From positions 446,001 to 510,000 of the forward strand of contig NZ_CP060632.1 of assembly GCF_014337155.1 (NCBI RefSeq): a DNA stretch of 64,000 nt, read 5' to 3'. Source of the stretch: Wujia chipingensis (GTDB lineage: Bacteria; Bacillota; Clostridia; Lachnospirales; Lachnospiraceae). Each line of letters begins with the position of its first letter. Within the stretch, counting starts at the first letter, position 1. The notes beneath the pieces are model-generated. The model worked only from the letters and a program-made list of their open reading frames with translations. It was not told the DNA's origin and searched no databases. Of the stretch, positions 25,295 to 34,460 are shown piece after piece. The translations under genes and the position numbers were made by a program.

Positions 25295-26575
25295 ATGAAA
25301 TTTATCATGCATTTAACAATTCAAAATATCAAGCGTAGAAGGGTGCGAACCATCCTGACTCTCCTTGGCGTGATGATCGGTGTGGTAGCAGTTGTCTCTC
25401 TGCTGTCGCTCGGAATGGGCGTGAAGCGGGAACTCCTGCAAGGCTATGGCGACGATGCCTCGATTCGTCAGATCACTGTGCAGACACCGGAGAACAACCG
25501 GAACAAGAAAATGCTCCTGACGGACCATACCATAGAGAAACTTGCAAAGCTTGACAAGGTTGCGAATGTCTATCCGCGCTATGAAGTATTCGCGAATATT
25601 CAAGTTGGACAATACACCGCCTATACGAATCTGGTTGGCATCCCCGCAGAGCAGTTATCCGCAATCGCACTGACTGATACGTCCAGCCTGTCGGAGCATG
25701 CCAGAAAGCCGGAGATGGTGATCGGAAATGGGATGGGATATATGTTCTTCCATGATAACACCATGACCAGCTACCAGGATGGAAATGGAGACCTGAACGC
25801 ATGGATTGGCGAGAAGGCGAAGGTTTCACTGGGACTTGATGAAAATGAAATCACAGATCGGCTGACGATCGCGGGAGTGATGCAGGGGGACGCAGACGAG
25901 TTCAGTGAGCAGTCGCAGAGCATTTATTGCGATATTGATGTGCTGCGCGCATATCTGAAGAAACATGCAGCCCAGGGAAATGTGCTTGGACAGCCACTCG
26001 ACAAGAACGGAAATGCATACACCTCGTGGGTGTATTCAAGCGTGGTTGTCGAAGTCGGTAAGATGGAAGACGTTGAGTTTGTTGTCAAGAAATTACAGGA
26101 TATGGGATATCAGACAACGAATATGAAGGAGTACCGTGATACAGCGATGCGTACAGTACGAATGCTGGAGTTGTTGCTGGGTGGCATCGGACTTATTTCG
26201 TTCCTTGTTGCGGCAATCGGTATCAGCAACACAATGACAACCGCTGTTTATGACCGGGTTGCGGAGATTGGAACCTTGAAGGTACTCGGCTGTGAGAAGC
26301 GGGAATTGATGGCAATGATCTTGCTGGAAGCAGGTATCTACGGACTTGTTGGTGGTGCGTGTGGCGTGGTATTGTCACTGCTTTTTGGGAAGATTATCAA
26401 CCGAATCGCAGTATCTGCATTGCTTTTAGAAGCAGGTACGAAGATTGCTGTGATTACGCCAAAGCTTGCATTATCAGCAGTCGGAATGGCGATGCTGCTT
26501 GGAACAATTGCAGGTTATTTCCCATCACGATGGGCGGCAAAGCTTTCACCGCTTACAGCGATGCGGAGAGATTGA
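25295..26575 (+). CDS. MacB-like ABC transporter permease
   Basis: 426 residues, the four-helix MacB fold: helix 1 at about 18-40 (RRVRTILTLLGVMIGVVAVVSLL), an extracellular periplasmic-core domain (about 45-285), helices 2-4 at about 290-420 with the FtsX coupling motif YDRVAEIGTLKVLGCEKRELMAMILLE. Partner of the ATPase at 23334 and the CARDB-like protein. Ribosome site AAAAGGAGG sits at the right edge of the type A repeat. Confidence 0.93.
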   Translation: MKFIMHLTIQNIKRRRVRTILTLLGVMIGVVAVVSLLSLGMGVKRELLQGYGDDASIRQITVQTPENNRNKKMLLTDHTIEKLAKLDKVANVYPRYEVFANIQVGQYTAYTNLVGIPAEQLSAIALTDTSSLSEHARKPEMVIGNGMGYMFFHDNTMTSYQDGNGDLNAWIGEKAKVSLGLDENEITDRLTIAGVMQGDADEFSEQSQSIYCDIDVLRAYLKKHAAQGNVLGQPLDKNGNAYTSWVYSSVVVEVGKMEDVEFVVKKLQDMGYQTTNMKEYRDTAMRTVRMLELLLGGIGLISFLVAAIGISNTMTTAVYDRVAEIGTLKVLGCEKRELMAMILLEAGIYGLVGGACGVVLSLLFGKIINRIAVSALLLEAGTKIAVITPKLALSAVGMAMLLGTIAGYFPSRWAAKLSPLTAMRRD

Positions 26576-26680
26576 TAAATAAGAGATGTGACGTATCATC
26601 TGAAATGGTGGTGCGTCTTTTTCATATTGATGGTATAATAAGCGTAAGAATACCAAGTAATATAGAAGGAATCTGGGATT

Positions 26681-27370
26681 ATGGCACATAAGATATTGAT
26701 GGTGGAGGACGATTTTGCCCTCGCAATGGGAACGGAATATGCGCTTACTTCGGAAGGCTATGCGGTGACAACCGCAGGAAATCTGGCACAGGCGCGTGAG
26801 AAATTCGACGATAGCATCGACCTTGTGCTGTTGGATGTGATGCTGCCGGATGGAACTGGATTTGAGTTTTGCAAGGAACTTCGGGAGAAGAACAGCGATG
26901 TCCCGATTATATTTCTGACAGCGGTTGCAGAGGAAGCAAATATTGTTCAAGGGCTGGAGCTTGGGGCGGATGATTATGTGACGAAACCGTATCGCGTGAA
27001 GGAATTGCTGGCGCGGGTAGCAGTGAATATTCGGCGTTATACGCAGGCACGGCAGACGAGCCAAGAAAATAGCAATCGTGTTGTGACGTTTGGAAATACA
27101 ATCTTCGATGGGGAAGCATTTGTTCTCACACAGCATGGAGAGAAACTTGATTGTACGACGAGCGAGCTGCGGTTGCTGCGATTTTTATTGCAGCATCGTG
27201 GACAGGTGATCAGTCGGAGTGCAATCATGGAACAGCTCTATGATATTGATGGAGAGTTTTTCGAGGACAATACACTTTCGGTCTATATCAAACGGCTTCG
27301 ACAGAAATTAGGGGAAGATGGAGCTTATATTGAGACTGTGCGTGGAATGGGGTACCGGTTCCGGAAGTGA
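26681..27370 (+). CDS. OmpR-family response regulator
   Basis: 229 residues: receiver with acidic VEDD near the N-terminus, phospho-acceptor Asp52 in LVLLDVMLPDGTG, Thr and Lys of VTKPYRVK, then a winged-helix domain ending GYRFRK. Located 105 nt after the MacB-like permease and 57 nt before its kinase. A decayed copy of the last codons of this gene lies just downstream (27389-27410). Confidence 0.95.
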   Translation: MAHKILMVEDDFALAMGTEYALTSEGYAVTTAGNLAQAREKFDDSIDLVLLDVMLPDGTGFEFCKELREKNSDVPIIFLTAVAEEANIVQGLELGADDYVTKPYRVKELLARVAVNIRRYTQARQTSQENSNRVVTFGNTIFDGEAFVLTQHGEKLDCTTSELRLLRFLLQHRGQVISRSAIMEQLYDIDGEFFEDNTLSVYIKRLRQKLGEDGAYIETVRGMGYRFRK

Positions 27371-27427
27371 TAGCGATGCACAAATAACGTGGGTTATCGG
27401 TTCAGAAGCGATTGTAAAAATATAAAT

Positions 27428-28465
27428 ATGCAGGCAAAAAGTTACGAACTACAACAATTTCATAAACGATTTTTCATATACGGCGGAATTGCGTACCTTG
27501 TCTACGCTGTTTTTGCTGCATTGGTTTTGTGGCTGCGTGGCTGGCAGTTGTGGGTGACATTGTTGCTTGGCTGTCTGCTGCTTGGAAGTGCTTACGTGGC
27601 AGGGCGTCGTTCAATCGGTACTATGAGCCGGGAGCTACGGGCAATCGTAGATATTATGAACCAGATTCTCGAAGCACCGGAACAGGTTCCGGCAGAACCA
27701 TATAAGCAGGGCGAACTTGGAGAATTATATACGAATCTGTACAAGCTGGTGCAGGCGTTAAAGGAGAGTAACCGCAAGGAGCAAGAGGAGAAGATCTTTC
27801 TGAGGGATATCATGTCGGATATTTCCCATCAGCTGAAAACACCGCTTGCGTCGCTCACGGTATTTTTAGATCTGCTGTATGATGGACGCGTGCCAGATGT
27901 TGACAAACAGAAGCAGATGCTTTTGGAATCAAAAAATCAGGTCAGCCGTATGGAATGGATGGTGCTGTCCATGCTGAAGCTTGCACGAATTGAGGCGGGG
28001 GCAATTCAGTTTGAGAAGCATCCGTGCAGTCTATATGCGATTGTGGCGCAGGCGAAGGAGAGCGTCGCATATCTGACGGAGAAACGCGGGCAGCAGATTG
28101 ATGTGCAGATCGACGAGAAACAGATGCTTGTCTGCGATGGAGACTGGCTGACGGAAGCAATCATTAATTTGCTGAAAAATGCATCAGACTATTCCAGCGA
28201 GCAGACGACGATCCATATCTGGACGGAAGACAATCCGATGTACACGCGCATTTATGTGAAGGATGAGGGCTGCGGCATCGCGGAGTCTGAACTGAAAAAT
28301 ATTTTCAAACGTTTCTATCGTATCAACAAAGCGGTCAATCCGAACAGTGTCGGAATCGGTCTTTCCCTGACGAAATCCATCGTCGAGGGCATGGGTGGTA
28401 AGATCTCGGTACGAAGCGAGTTTGGAAGCTATACGCAGTTTATCTTGACGTTTGTGCATACATAA
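27428..28465 (+). CDS. Sensor histidine kinase, intramembrane-sensing type
   Basis: 345 residues. Two closely spaced helices (about 16-36 and 41-58) with a loop of only about five residues, so little or no extracellular sensor: the architecture of BceS-like intramembrane kinases that listen to a neighbouring ABC permease. Linker, H box IMSDISHQLKTPLAS with His134, then HATPase with N box (AIINLLKNASDYS), G1 (VKDEGCGIAE) and G2 (SVGIGLSLTKSIV). ATG 27428 chosen although its ribosome site is weak; the GTG at 27389 lies in a duplicated piece of the regulator gene and lacks a ribosome site. Confidence 0.9.
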   Translation: MQAKSYELQQFHKRFFIYGGIAYLVYAVFAALVLWLRGWQLWVTLLLGCLLLGSAYVAGRRSIGTMSRELRAIVDIMNQILEAPEQVPAEPYKQGELGELYTNLYKLVQALKESNRKEQEEKIFLRDIMSDISHQLKTPLASLTVFLDLLYDGRVPDVDKQKQMLLESKNQVSRMEWMVLSMLKLARIEAGAIQFEKHPCSLYAIVAQAKESVAYLTEKRGQQIDVQIDEKQMLVCDGDWLTEAIINLLKNASDYSSEQTTIHIWTEDNPMYTRIYVKDEGCGIAESELKNIFKRFYRINKAVNPNSVGIGLSLTKSIVEGMGGKISVRSEFGSYTQFILTFVHT

Positions 28466-28586
28466 ATATATTTGTGGGGATGTGGTAAGCATAGACAGAT
28501 TTAACAGAAAACATTTGAGTTATTCCAATCAAAGTGTTACACTCATAGAGAAGTATTGTTGAAAAGCAAATAAATGAGGTGTAGAT

Positions 28587-28898
28587 ATGGAACAGACAGG
28601 TGGAAAATGGATGTCTCTGATCGGGGCATACATGATCGTAAAAGGAATTGTCAATCTGATATTGGGATTTTCGGTTGGAAATATTGTGACGCTGCTGATC
28701 AGTGGTGTGCTTGCATTTCTGATCATCAAGGGCGTGCCATATATGAATTATGTGACCGGCGCGTATCTGGCGTTGATGAGCGTGATACATATCATCCCGA
28801 ATATTCAGGGACATCATTGGTTTTATCTGGCAGAGGGTATTATTGATCTGATTGCAGCAGTTGTGCTGTTCACAAGCGGAAGAACCAAAGAATCATAA
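28587..28898 (+). CDS. Small four-helix membrane protein, unknown function
   Basis: 103 residues, nearly all hydrophobic: helices at about 8-25, 28-48, 55-72 and 75-95, beginning MEQTGGKWMSLIGAYMIVKG and ending GRTKES. AATGAGGTG ribosome site. No family recognised. It sits between the kinase gene and the HD hydrolase gene, with a terminator following. Confidence 0.7.
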   Translation: MEQTGGKWMSLIGAYMIVKGIVNLILGFSVGNIVTLLISGVLAFLIIKGVPYMNYVTGAYLALMSVIHIIPNIQGHHWFYLAEGIIDLIAAVVLFTSGRTKES

Positions 28899-28908
28899 AG
28901 CAAAAATA

Positions 28909-28944
28909 AAAACATGGAGGGAGCGAAAGTCCAGCCATGTTTTT
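28909..28944 (+). terminator. Rho-independent terminator
   Basis: AAAACATGG and CCATGTTTTT enclose an 18-nt loop; T-run follows, about 10 nt after the small membrane protein gene. Confidence 0.8.
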
Positions 28945-28973
28945 CATTTATATAAAAATGGAGTGAACGTAAA

Positions 28974-29561
28974 ATGAACGAACGATTAGACAAACAGATG
29001 GATTTCATCCGGGAGATCGACAAGGAGAAATTCATTACCCGGATGACGAAGTTAACTGATGGAAAGCGTCGGGAAAATGATGCAGAACACGCATGGCATA
29101 TGGCAATTATGACGATTCTGCTTTCCGAATATGCAAATGAGAAGATTGACGTGCTGCGGACAGTCACGATGCTCTTAATCCACGATCTGGTGGAAATCGA
29201 TGCGGGAGACACTTACGCCTATGATGAGGAAGGCAAGAAGACGCAGGAAGCGCGGGAGAAGAAAGCGGCAGACCGCATCTACAATCTGCTTCCAGCGGAT
29301 CAGGCGAAGAAACTGTATGATATCTGGCTGGAGTTCGAGGCGAAGGAGACGCCGGAAGCGAAGTTTGCACGCGCGATGGATAACCTGCAGCCGATGATGC
29401 TCACTGCAAGTACAGGTGGATTTGACTGGAAAGACCGGGGCGTGCGTGCGGAACAGGTAATGAAGCGCAACGAGATCACGCCGGAAGGTTCGAAGACGTT
29501 GTGGGATTATGCATACGAGAATTTCCTTAAGCCGAATATTGAGAATGGAAATCTACAGTAA
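28974..29561 (+). CDS. HD-domain hydrolase (YfbR/HDDC2-like)
   Basis: 195 residues with the HD-domain pattern of YfbR/HDDC2-like nucleotidases: ENDAEHAWHMAIM (first metal His), LLIHDLVEIDAGDTYAYD (HD motif and following acidic residues), and a C-terminal helix with Asp. Family members hydrolyse deoxynucleoside 5'-monophosphates; substrate here inferred from family. It is followed by a MATE gene after 15 nt and may form an operon with it. Confidence 0.85.
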   Translation: MNERLDKQMDFIREIDKEKFITRMTKLTDGKRRENDAEHAWHMAIMTILLSEYANEKIDVLRTVTMLLIHDLVEIDAGDTYAYDEEGKKTQEAREKKAADRIYNLLPADQAKKLYDIWLEFEAKETPEAKFARAMDNLQPMMLTASTGGFDWKDRGVRAEQVMKRNEITPEGSKTLWDYAYENFLKPNIENGNLQ

Positions 29562-29576
29562 TGGAGGCGAAACATC

Positions 29577-30971
29577 GTGTCCGGAGAGACGAAAAGTAAG
29601 AAAAAATATGAGATTGATATGTGCAACGGTGCCATCCTGCCGAAGCTGCTGGCGTTCACGCTGCCACTGATGTGTTCGAGCGTGCTGCAGCTTTTATTCA
29701 ATGCAGCTGATATCATCGTTGTTGGAAACTTTGCAGGGGATACGGCGCTTGCAGCAGTCGGAAGCAACACAGCGCTCATCAATCTGTTGACGAACTTTTT
29801 CCTAGGACTGTCAATTGGTGCAAATGTACTGGTGGCGCGGTTCTATGGTGCGAAGGCAGAGGAAGATGTCAGCGATACCGTACATACGGCGATGCTTTTG
29901 AGTGTTTTCAGCGGCATCATTCTGACTGTGATCGGTTGTATCGGAGCGAGACAGATTCTGATCTGGATGCAGACACCAGAGGATGTACTTCCGCTTGCGA
30001 CAACGTATCTGCGCATTTATTTTATAGGTATGACATCCATGATGGTATATAACTTCGGCAGTGCCATCCTGCGTGCGGTCGGAGATACGAAACGACCACT
30101 TTACTACCTGTCGGCGGCAGGTGTTATCAATATTGGACTGAACCTGCTTTTTGTAATCGTGTTCCGTATGAGCGTGGCAGGTGTTGCACTGGCGACGGTT
30201 ATTTCTGAGACGATCTCTGCCAGTCTGGTCATCCGCTGTATGATGAAGGAGAAGGGCAGTATCCGTCTGACGCCATCAAAGCTTCGCATTCATCCGAAGC
30301 GGTTTGCAGAGATTCTGCGGATCGGACTCCCGGCGAGTCTGCAGGGCGTGATTTTTGCGATATCAAATGTCATTATCCAGTCGTCCGTCAATTCTTTTGG
30401 ATCGACGGTCGTTGCCGGGAATTCTGCGGCTAGCAATATCGAGGGCTTTGTGTATGTATCGATGAACTCATTTTATCAGGGTACGATCAGCTTCACGAGT
30501 CAGAATGTCGGCGCGGGCAAATACGAGCGTGTGAATAAGATTTTATTTACGGCACAGGCATGTGTCATTGTGACCGGTCTGGTGCTTGGCAATCTGGCGG
30601 TATTCTTCGGACCGGATCTGCTTGGATTTTATACGAGAAGTGCGGTTGTGAAAGCGGCTGGTATGAATCGTCTGAGGATTATATGTACAGTTTATGCGCT
30701 GTGTGGTATTATGGATGTCATGGTTGGCTCACTGCGCGGACTTGGGTATTCCGTGATGCCGACGATCGTATCTCTGATTGGTGCGTGCGGACTCCGACTG
30801 TTGTGGATATTTACATTTTTCCGCATATACGAGCAGTTCCATACACCGCAGTCGCTGTATCTGACCTATCCGGTAAGCTGGATCATCACGATCTGCGCAC
30901 ACGTGGTTTGCTTTGTGATTGTGCGTCGTAGGATAAGCAGGCGGTTGAAGACACAGAGCATGGCACAGTAA
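29577..30971 (+). CDS. MATE family efflux transporter
   Basis: 464 residues with twelve predicted helices. N-terminal ILPKLLAFTLPLMCSSVLQLLFNAADIIVVGNFAG and the second-half SLQGVIFAISNVIIQSSVNSFG pattern place it in the DinF-like MATE group; it is a different subfamily from the one at 14881. GTG start (29577) with ATGGAGGCG ribosome site. Na+/H+-driven drug or metabolite export inferred. Confidence 0.94.
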   Translation: MSGETKSKKKYEIDMCNGAILPKLLAFTLPLMCSSVLQLLFNAADIIVVGNFAGDTALAAVGSNTALINLLTNFFLGLSIGANVLVARFYGAKAEEDVSDTVHTAMLLSVFSGIILTVIGCIGARQILIWMQTPEDVLPLATTYLRIYFIGMTSMMVYNFGSAILRAVGDTKRPLYYLSAAGVINIGLNLLFVIVFRMSVAGVALATVISETISASLVIRCMMKEKGSIRLTPSKLRIHPKRFAEILRIGLPASLQGVIFAISNVIIQSSVNSFGSTVVAGNSAASNIEGFVYVSMNSFYQGTISFTSQNVGAGKYERVNKILFTAQACVIVTGLVLGNLAVFFGPDLLGFYTRSAVVKAAGMNRLRIICTVYALCGIMDVMVGSLRGLGYSVMPTIVSLIGACGLRLLWIFTFFRIYEQFHTPQSLYLTYPVSWIITICAHVVCFVIVRRRISRRLKTQSMAQ

Positions 30972-31093
30972 CGCACAAACATATTTGGCATGCGGTATTT
31001 GATGATGCAGATCATGCGGATGGTACATGTTGTATGCAGAAAATAATTCTGGGAATAAATAAGGTATAAATTTTAATATAAAGGAGACTTACG

Positions 31094-31741
31094 ATGAAAC
31101 AGGGTATCATATTTGACATGGATGGCACATTGTGGGATTCTGCGGATGGTGTCGCAAAGTCATGGACACAGGTGATTCACAATGAGTATAAGAAAGACAT
31201 GGATATCACAGAAGCGGATGTAAAATCTGTGATGGGAAAGACAATGGATGTGATCGCACAGATTGTATTTCCAGAGCTTGATAAAGAGGCGCAGCAGGTA
31301 CTTCTGGAGAAATGCTGTGACTGGGAGAACGAGTATCTCCGCAGAAATGGTGGGAAACTGTTTCCAGATCTGGAGGATACATTAAAAAAGCTCAAAGAAC
31401 AGTATCATCTGTATATCGTAAGTAACTGCCAGAGTGGCTATATCGAGGCATTTCTGGACTATTATAATTTTGGACAGTATTTTGAAGATATTGAATGTTA
31501 TGGAAATAACGAGAAGAGCAAGGGGGATAACATCCGTCTTGTGATGGAGCGAAATGGTCTGGAGCAGACCATCTATGTCGGGGATATCCAGGGCGATTAT
31601 GATGCGACAATGCAGGCGGGGGCGACTTTCATTCACGCAAAATATGGATTTGGAACGATCAATACAGAAGTTGCAGAAATCGAGAAGTTCAGTGACCTTC
31701 CGGAAGTGGCTGCCAGAGTGTTTCAGGAGATGAAAGCGTAA
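31094..31741 (+). CDS. HAD superfamily hydrolase
   Basis: 215 residues, beta-phosphoglucomutase/phosphoglycolate phosphatase subgroup. Motif I FDMDGTLWDS (nucleophile Asp9), a helical cap (about 15-90), motif II YIVSNCQSGY, motif III Lys in KSKGDNI, motif IV VGDIQGDYDA (last Asp pair). It should dephosphorylate a small metabolite; substrate unknown. AAGGAGAC ribosome site. TraX gene follows 58 nt later. Confidence 0.9.
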   Translation: MKQGIIFDMDGTLWDSADGVAKSWTQVIHNEYKKDMDITEADVKSVMGKTMDVIAQIVFPELDKEAQQVLLEKCCDWENEYLRRNGGKLFPDLEDTLKKLKEQYHLYIVSNCQSGYIEAFLDYYNFGQYFEDIECYGNNEKSKGDNIRLVMERNGLEQTIYVGDIQGDYDATMQAGATFIHAKYGFGTINTEVAEIEKFSDLPEVAARVFQEMKA

Positions 31742-31799
31742 CTGCCACAGAACAGGATGACGAATGTGCGCACAATGAAAGAAGAGGGAGACTGGTAGA

Positions 31800-32603
31800 T
31801 TGGAACAGACGATGCAGGCAGAAAAAACAGAGGATATACGCACGGGAATTACAGGCAGTACGCTCAAGATCATTGCTATAATCACAATGCTGATTGATCA
31901 CATTGGGGCAACCATTGTGTTACAGCTTGTCCAGCGCAATTCGGATAATTTTGATGCATTTGGAAATGTGCGTATGACAGGGATGGTTATCCTGTATTAT
32001 GTTCTGCGTGGCATTGGCAGATTGGCATTTCCCATTTTTATTTTTCTGTTGCTAGAGGGATTTCAGTATACACATAACCGGTTTCTCTATATTGGACGAC
32101 TGTTGCTTTTTGCGATCATTTCTGAGATTCCGTTTGATCTGGCAGTGAATCTGTCGACGAATAGCGTCTTGAAAGGGCATGTATTGGAATTTACCAGCCA
32201 GAATGTATTCTTCACATTGGCAATCGGTATGATTGTACTGACCGCGTTGGAGGGCTTGCGTACCCTGCAAATGGATACGATTCTGAAAACAATTCTGATC
32301 GTTGGTGTGGTTGCGTTTGGGGCGGCGCTTGCATATGCGCTGCATACAGATTATGGTGCAGTCGGCGTTCTGGCGATCTGTACGGCATATGGATTCCGGA
32401 ATCAAAAAAAGGAACTGCGGATGGCAGCTCCTTGTGTTGTATTATCAGTATTAAATATGACAGAATTATGCGCACTTGTGGATGCAGGCATTGTCCATTT
32501 TTACAATGAAAAACGCGGGTTGAAATTAAAATGGGTATTTTACATATTCTATCCGCTGCATTTGCTGATTCTTGCTGGCATCTGCGTGCTGCTTTTTAAA
32601 TAG
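31800..32603 (+). CDS. TraX family membrane protein
   Basis: 267 residues, about eight helices, TraX family (Pfam TraX): LKIIAIITMLIDHIGATIV near the N-terminus is the signature, with GRLAFPIFIFLLLEGFQYTHN. The family includes the plasmid F pilin acetylase TraX but most chromosomal members are thought to be O- or N-acetyltransferase-like membrane enzymes. TTG start with GAGGGAGA ribosome site; ATG at 31812 is an alternative. The C-terminus overlaps nothing; its terminator lies inside the antisense of the next gene. Confidence 0.88.
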   Translation: MEQTMQAEKTEDIRTGITGSTLKIIAIITMLIDHIGATIVLQLVQRNSDNFDAFGNVRMTGMVILYYVLRGIGRLAFPIFIFLLLEGFQYTHNRFLYIGRLLLFAIISEIPFDLAVNLSTNSVLKGHVLEFTSQNVFFTLAIGMIVLTALEGLRTLQMDTILKTILIVGVVAFGAALAYALHTDYGAVGVLAICTAYGFRNQKKELRMAAPCVVLSVLNMTELCALVDAGIVHFYNEKRGLKLKWVFYIFYPLHLLILAGICVLLFK

Positions 32604-32609
32604 AAAATA

Positions 32610-33869
32610 TTATGCATAATTGTTATACATCAGACCACTGTAAACAGACTGCGTATAGGTTGCGGTCTGTTTTTCTTTTGCGTTCGGATATGTCACAATC
32701 AGGCGGTCGATGTAAGCGAGCGGATCTAAGGTCAGACGATTCACTGTCTTTCCAATATCTGCCCGAAGGCTGGAATTTTCTCCAAACAGTGTATTTAATG
32801 TATCGTACGAAATGCCGTTTGCCTGTGCAACATCAAACTGCATGCGATGATCCTCGCCAATGGTAATGCCGATGGAGGCAAGCTGTTCCTCATGACGTGT
32901 GACAATACCAGAGATATCGTGATAGAGGTTGCGGCTTCCAATCGAGGTTGGCTCGCCCTCCTCGGAGAGGGTAACTAACTGATTGTATGCATCAGTGAAA
33001 TTTGTCATCTGATCGACAAGCAGACTTTTGTCCGGTGTGAACTGCACATTTACTGGTGTATCTGTGACCTTATGAAAATCAAATTCCGCAACCTGATTGA
33101 TCGAGATATGATTGGAGGTTGAGGAATGCACCAGATCGTTGATGTAAAATCGCGCATTTTCCGGATAGGTCTGTATCTGATTGAGTCCGAAAGTATCAAC
33201 TACTTCGGCACCCTGTTTTTTATCAAATGTAAAATATAAGGAAGAAACGGTCTCTGGCGTACCTGTATCCGCAGAAGCGAGCATAAGTGCACTCGTATTT
33301 CCTTCCTTTATAATAGAAGCGCGTACATCAATATGCCTGCGGTTGATCTGATCGGCAAGCTGTTCCTGCAAAGACAGGTTTGTATCAGCACCGGAGACAG
33401 ACAATGTAAATGGGAGATTGCCATGTATCGTCTGCATGGAGAAGCTGTAGCTGCCCGGTGCAAGTGCCGTGCCGTCGGAATCAAGGTAAGTGCCGACATT
33501 TACCTGCTCGTTGGCAAGCTGGTCGATCTGCAGAGTCATATGATCCGGGAGTTCGCCAGACGCATGTGCACGGAAAGAACCAGATACCGCATCTGGATTA
33601 TCTGTGAAGATCTGCTTCTTTGTGTAAAGCTCACTGTCTGGATTCGCCAATTGGTCGGTGATGTCACGCAGGGTTAGCGCCTGTTCCTTGATATCAATCA
33701 TATGCTCCTGTCTCGATTCCGAGAGGGAAACCAGATAGAGCGGGGATGACTGATTGTATTTGGAAATACTGTTGTAAACCGCTTTGAGTTCGGAAGCCTT
33801 GTGCGTGCGTGTGCGACGCTTCGGTACAAGATCATGGTTTAAATAATTGTACACTTGTGATATATTCAT
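32610..33869 (-). CDS. FliD-like (flagellar capping-type) protein
   Basis: 419 residues, no signal peptide or membrane helix. The N-terminal half has the FliD-like pattern of D-loop-rich repeats: a coiled-coil stretch (SSPLYLVSLSESRQEHMIDIKEQALTLRDI), then GSYSFSMQTIHGNLPFTLSVSGADTNLS and ...QEQLADQINRRHIDVRASIIKEGNTSALMLASADTG, which match the carbohydrate-module-like D2/D3 of FliD and flagellar hook proteins. The C-terminus lacks the usual long coiled-coil and ends LMYNNYA. No other flagellar gene is nearby. It could be an orphan flagellar or pilus-associated protein; assignment is tentative. Confidence 0.5.
   Translation of the reverse strand: MNISQVYNYLNHDLVPKRRTRTHKASELKAVYNSISKYNQSSPLYLVSLSESRQEHMIDIKEQALTLRDITDQLANPDSELYTKKQIFTDNPDAVSGSFRAHASGELPDHMTLQIDQLANEQVNVGTYLDSDGTALAPGSYSFSMQTIHGNLPFTLSVSGADTNLSLQEQLADQINRRHIDVRASIIKEGNTSALMLASADTGTPETVSSLYFTFDKKQGAEVVDTFGLNQIQTYPENARFYINDLVHSSTSNHISINQVAEFDFHKVTDTPVNVQFTPDKSLLVDQMTNFTDAYNQLVTLSEEGEPTSIGSRNLYHDISGIVTRHEEQLASIGITIGEDHRMQFDVAQANGISYDTLNTLFGENSSLRADIGKTVNRLTLDPLAYIDRLIVTYPNAKEKQTATYTQSVYSGLMYNNYA
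32641..32676 (+). terminator. Rho-independent terminator for traX (inside antisense gene)
   Basis: AAACAGAC and GTCTGTTT pair around a 14-nt loop, followed by TTCTTTT, 38 nt after the TraX stop and within the 3' end of the opposing FliD-like gene. Confidence 0.7.
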
Positions 33870-33950
33870 ATAAGAAGGCCTCCTTTCCCAATATAATGGT
33901 TTTGTTATAATTAAATATATTATAAATATCGTAAAAATTCAACTTTTTCC

Positions 33951-33979
33951 TTGACTTTATATGCAGGTTTTGTTATTCT
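33951..33979 (+). promoter_or_regulatory. Promoter of the rpmG-secE-nusG-rplKA operon
   Basis: TTGACT (33951-33956), 17-bp spacer, TATTCT (33974-33979) with an upstream TG (extended -10). A leader of about 90 nt precedes rpmG. Confidence 0.75.
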
Positions 33980-34073
33980 AAAGCTTGCGATGGAAGAGGT
34001 CCTTTTTTTTTGCACGAAAAAAGAGGATTCTAAGATGTCATCTGTGAAAAAATAAATATGGAGGTGGACAGTT

Positions 34074-34223
34074 GTGCGTGTAAAAATTACATTGGCATGT
34101 CAGGATTGTAAACAGCGTAATTACAATATGACAAAGGATAAGAAAACGCATCCAGACAGAATGGAAACAAAGAAGTATTGTAAGTTCTGTAAGAAGCACA
34201 CGATGCACAAGGAAACAAAGTAA
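34074..34223 (+). CDS. rpmG: 50S ribosomal protein L33
   Basis: 49 residues, GTG start with GGAGGTGG ribosome site. Two Cys-x2-Cys pairs (CQDC, CKFC) bind zinc, so this is the zinc-binding C+ form of L33. It belongs to the large subunit near the E-site. First gene of the secE-nusG-rplK-rplA operon, 15 nt before secE; too short for a length-filtered gene list. The basic tail HTMHKETK is typical. Confidence 0.95.
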   Translation: MRVKITLACQDCKQRNYNMTKDKKTHPDRMETKKYCKFCKKHTMHKETK

Positions 34224-34238
34224 TCGGAGGAGTAGTCT

Positions 34239-34448
34239 ATGTCAAAAAAAGAAGAGACTTCTTCACCTTCCTTGAAGAGAAGCTGGTTTCAGGAGCTGAA
34301 AGCAGAGTTCGGCAAGATCACTTGGCCGACAAAGGACAAGCTCGTGAGACAGTCTGCGGCTGTAATCGTGATTTCCGTAATTCTCGGATTTATCATTGCA
34401 GGTGTGGATTACCTGTTACAGATCGGTTTAACTTATATTGTTGGTTAG
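34239..34448 (+). CDS. secE: Preprotein translocase subunit SecE
   Basis: 69 residues: an amphipathic segment WFQELKAEFGKITWPTKDKL followed by one membrane helix (about 41-61, VIVISVILGFIIAGVDYLL), the short single-helix SecE of Firmicutes. It stabilises SecY in the general protein export channel. Located between rpmG and nusG, as in most bacteria. Confidence 0.97.
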   Translation: MSKKEETSSPSLKRSWFQELKAEFGKITWPTKDKLVRQSAAVIVISVILGFIIAGVDYLLQIGLTYIVG

Positions 34449-34460
34449 GTAGGTGAATGT

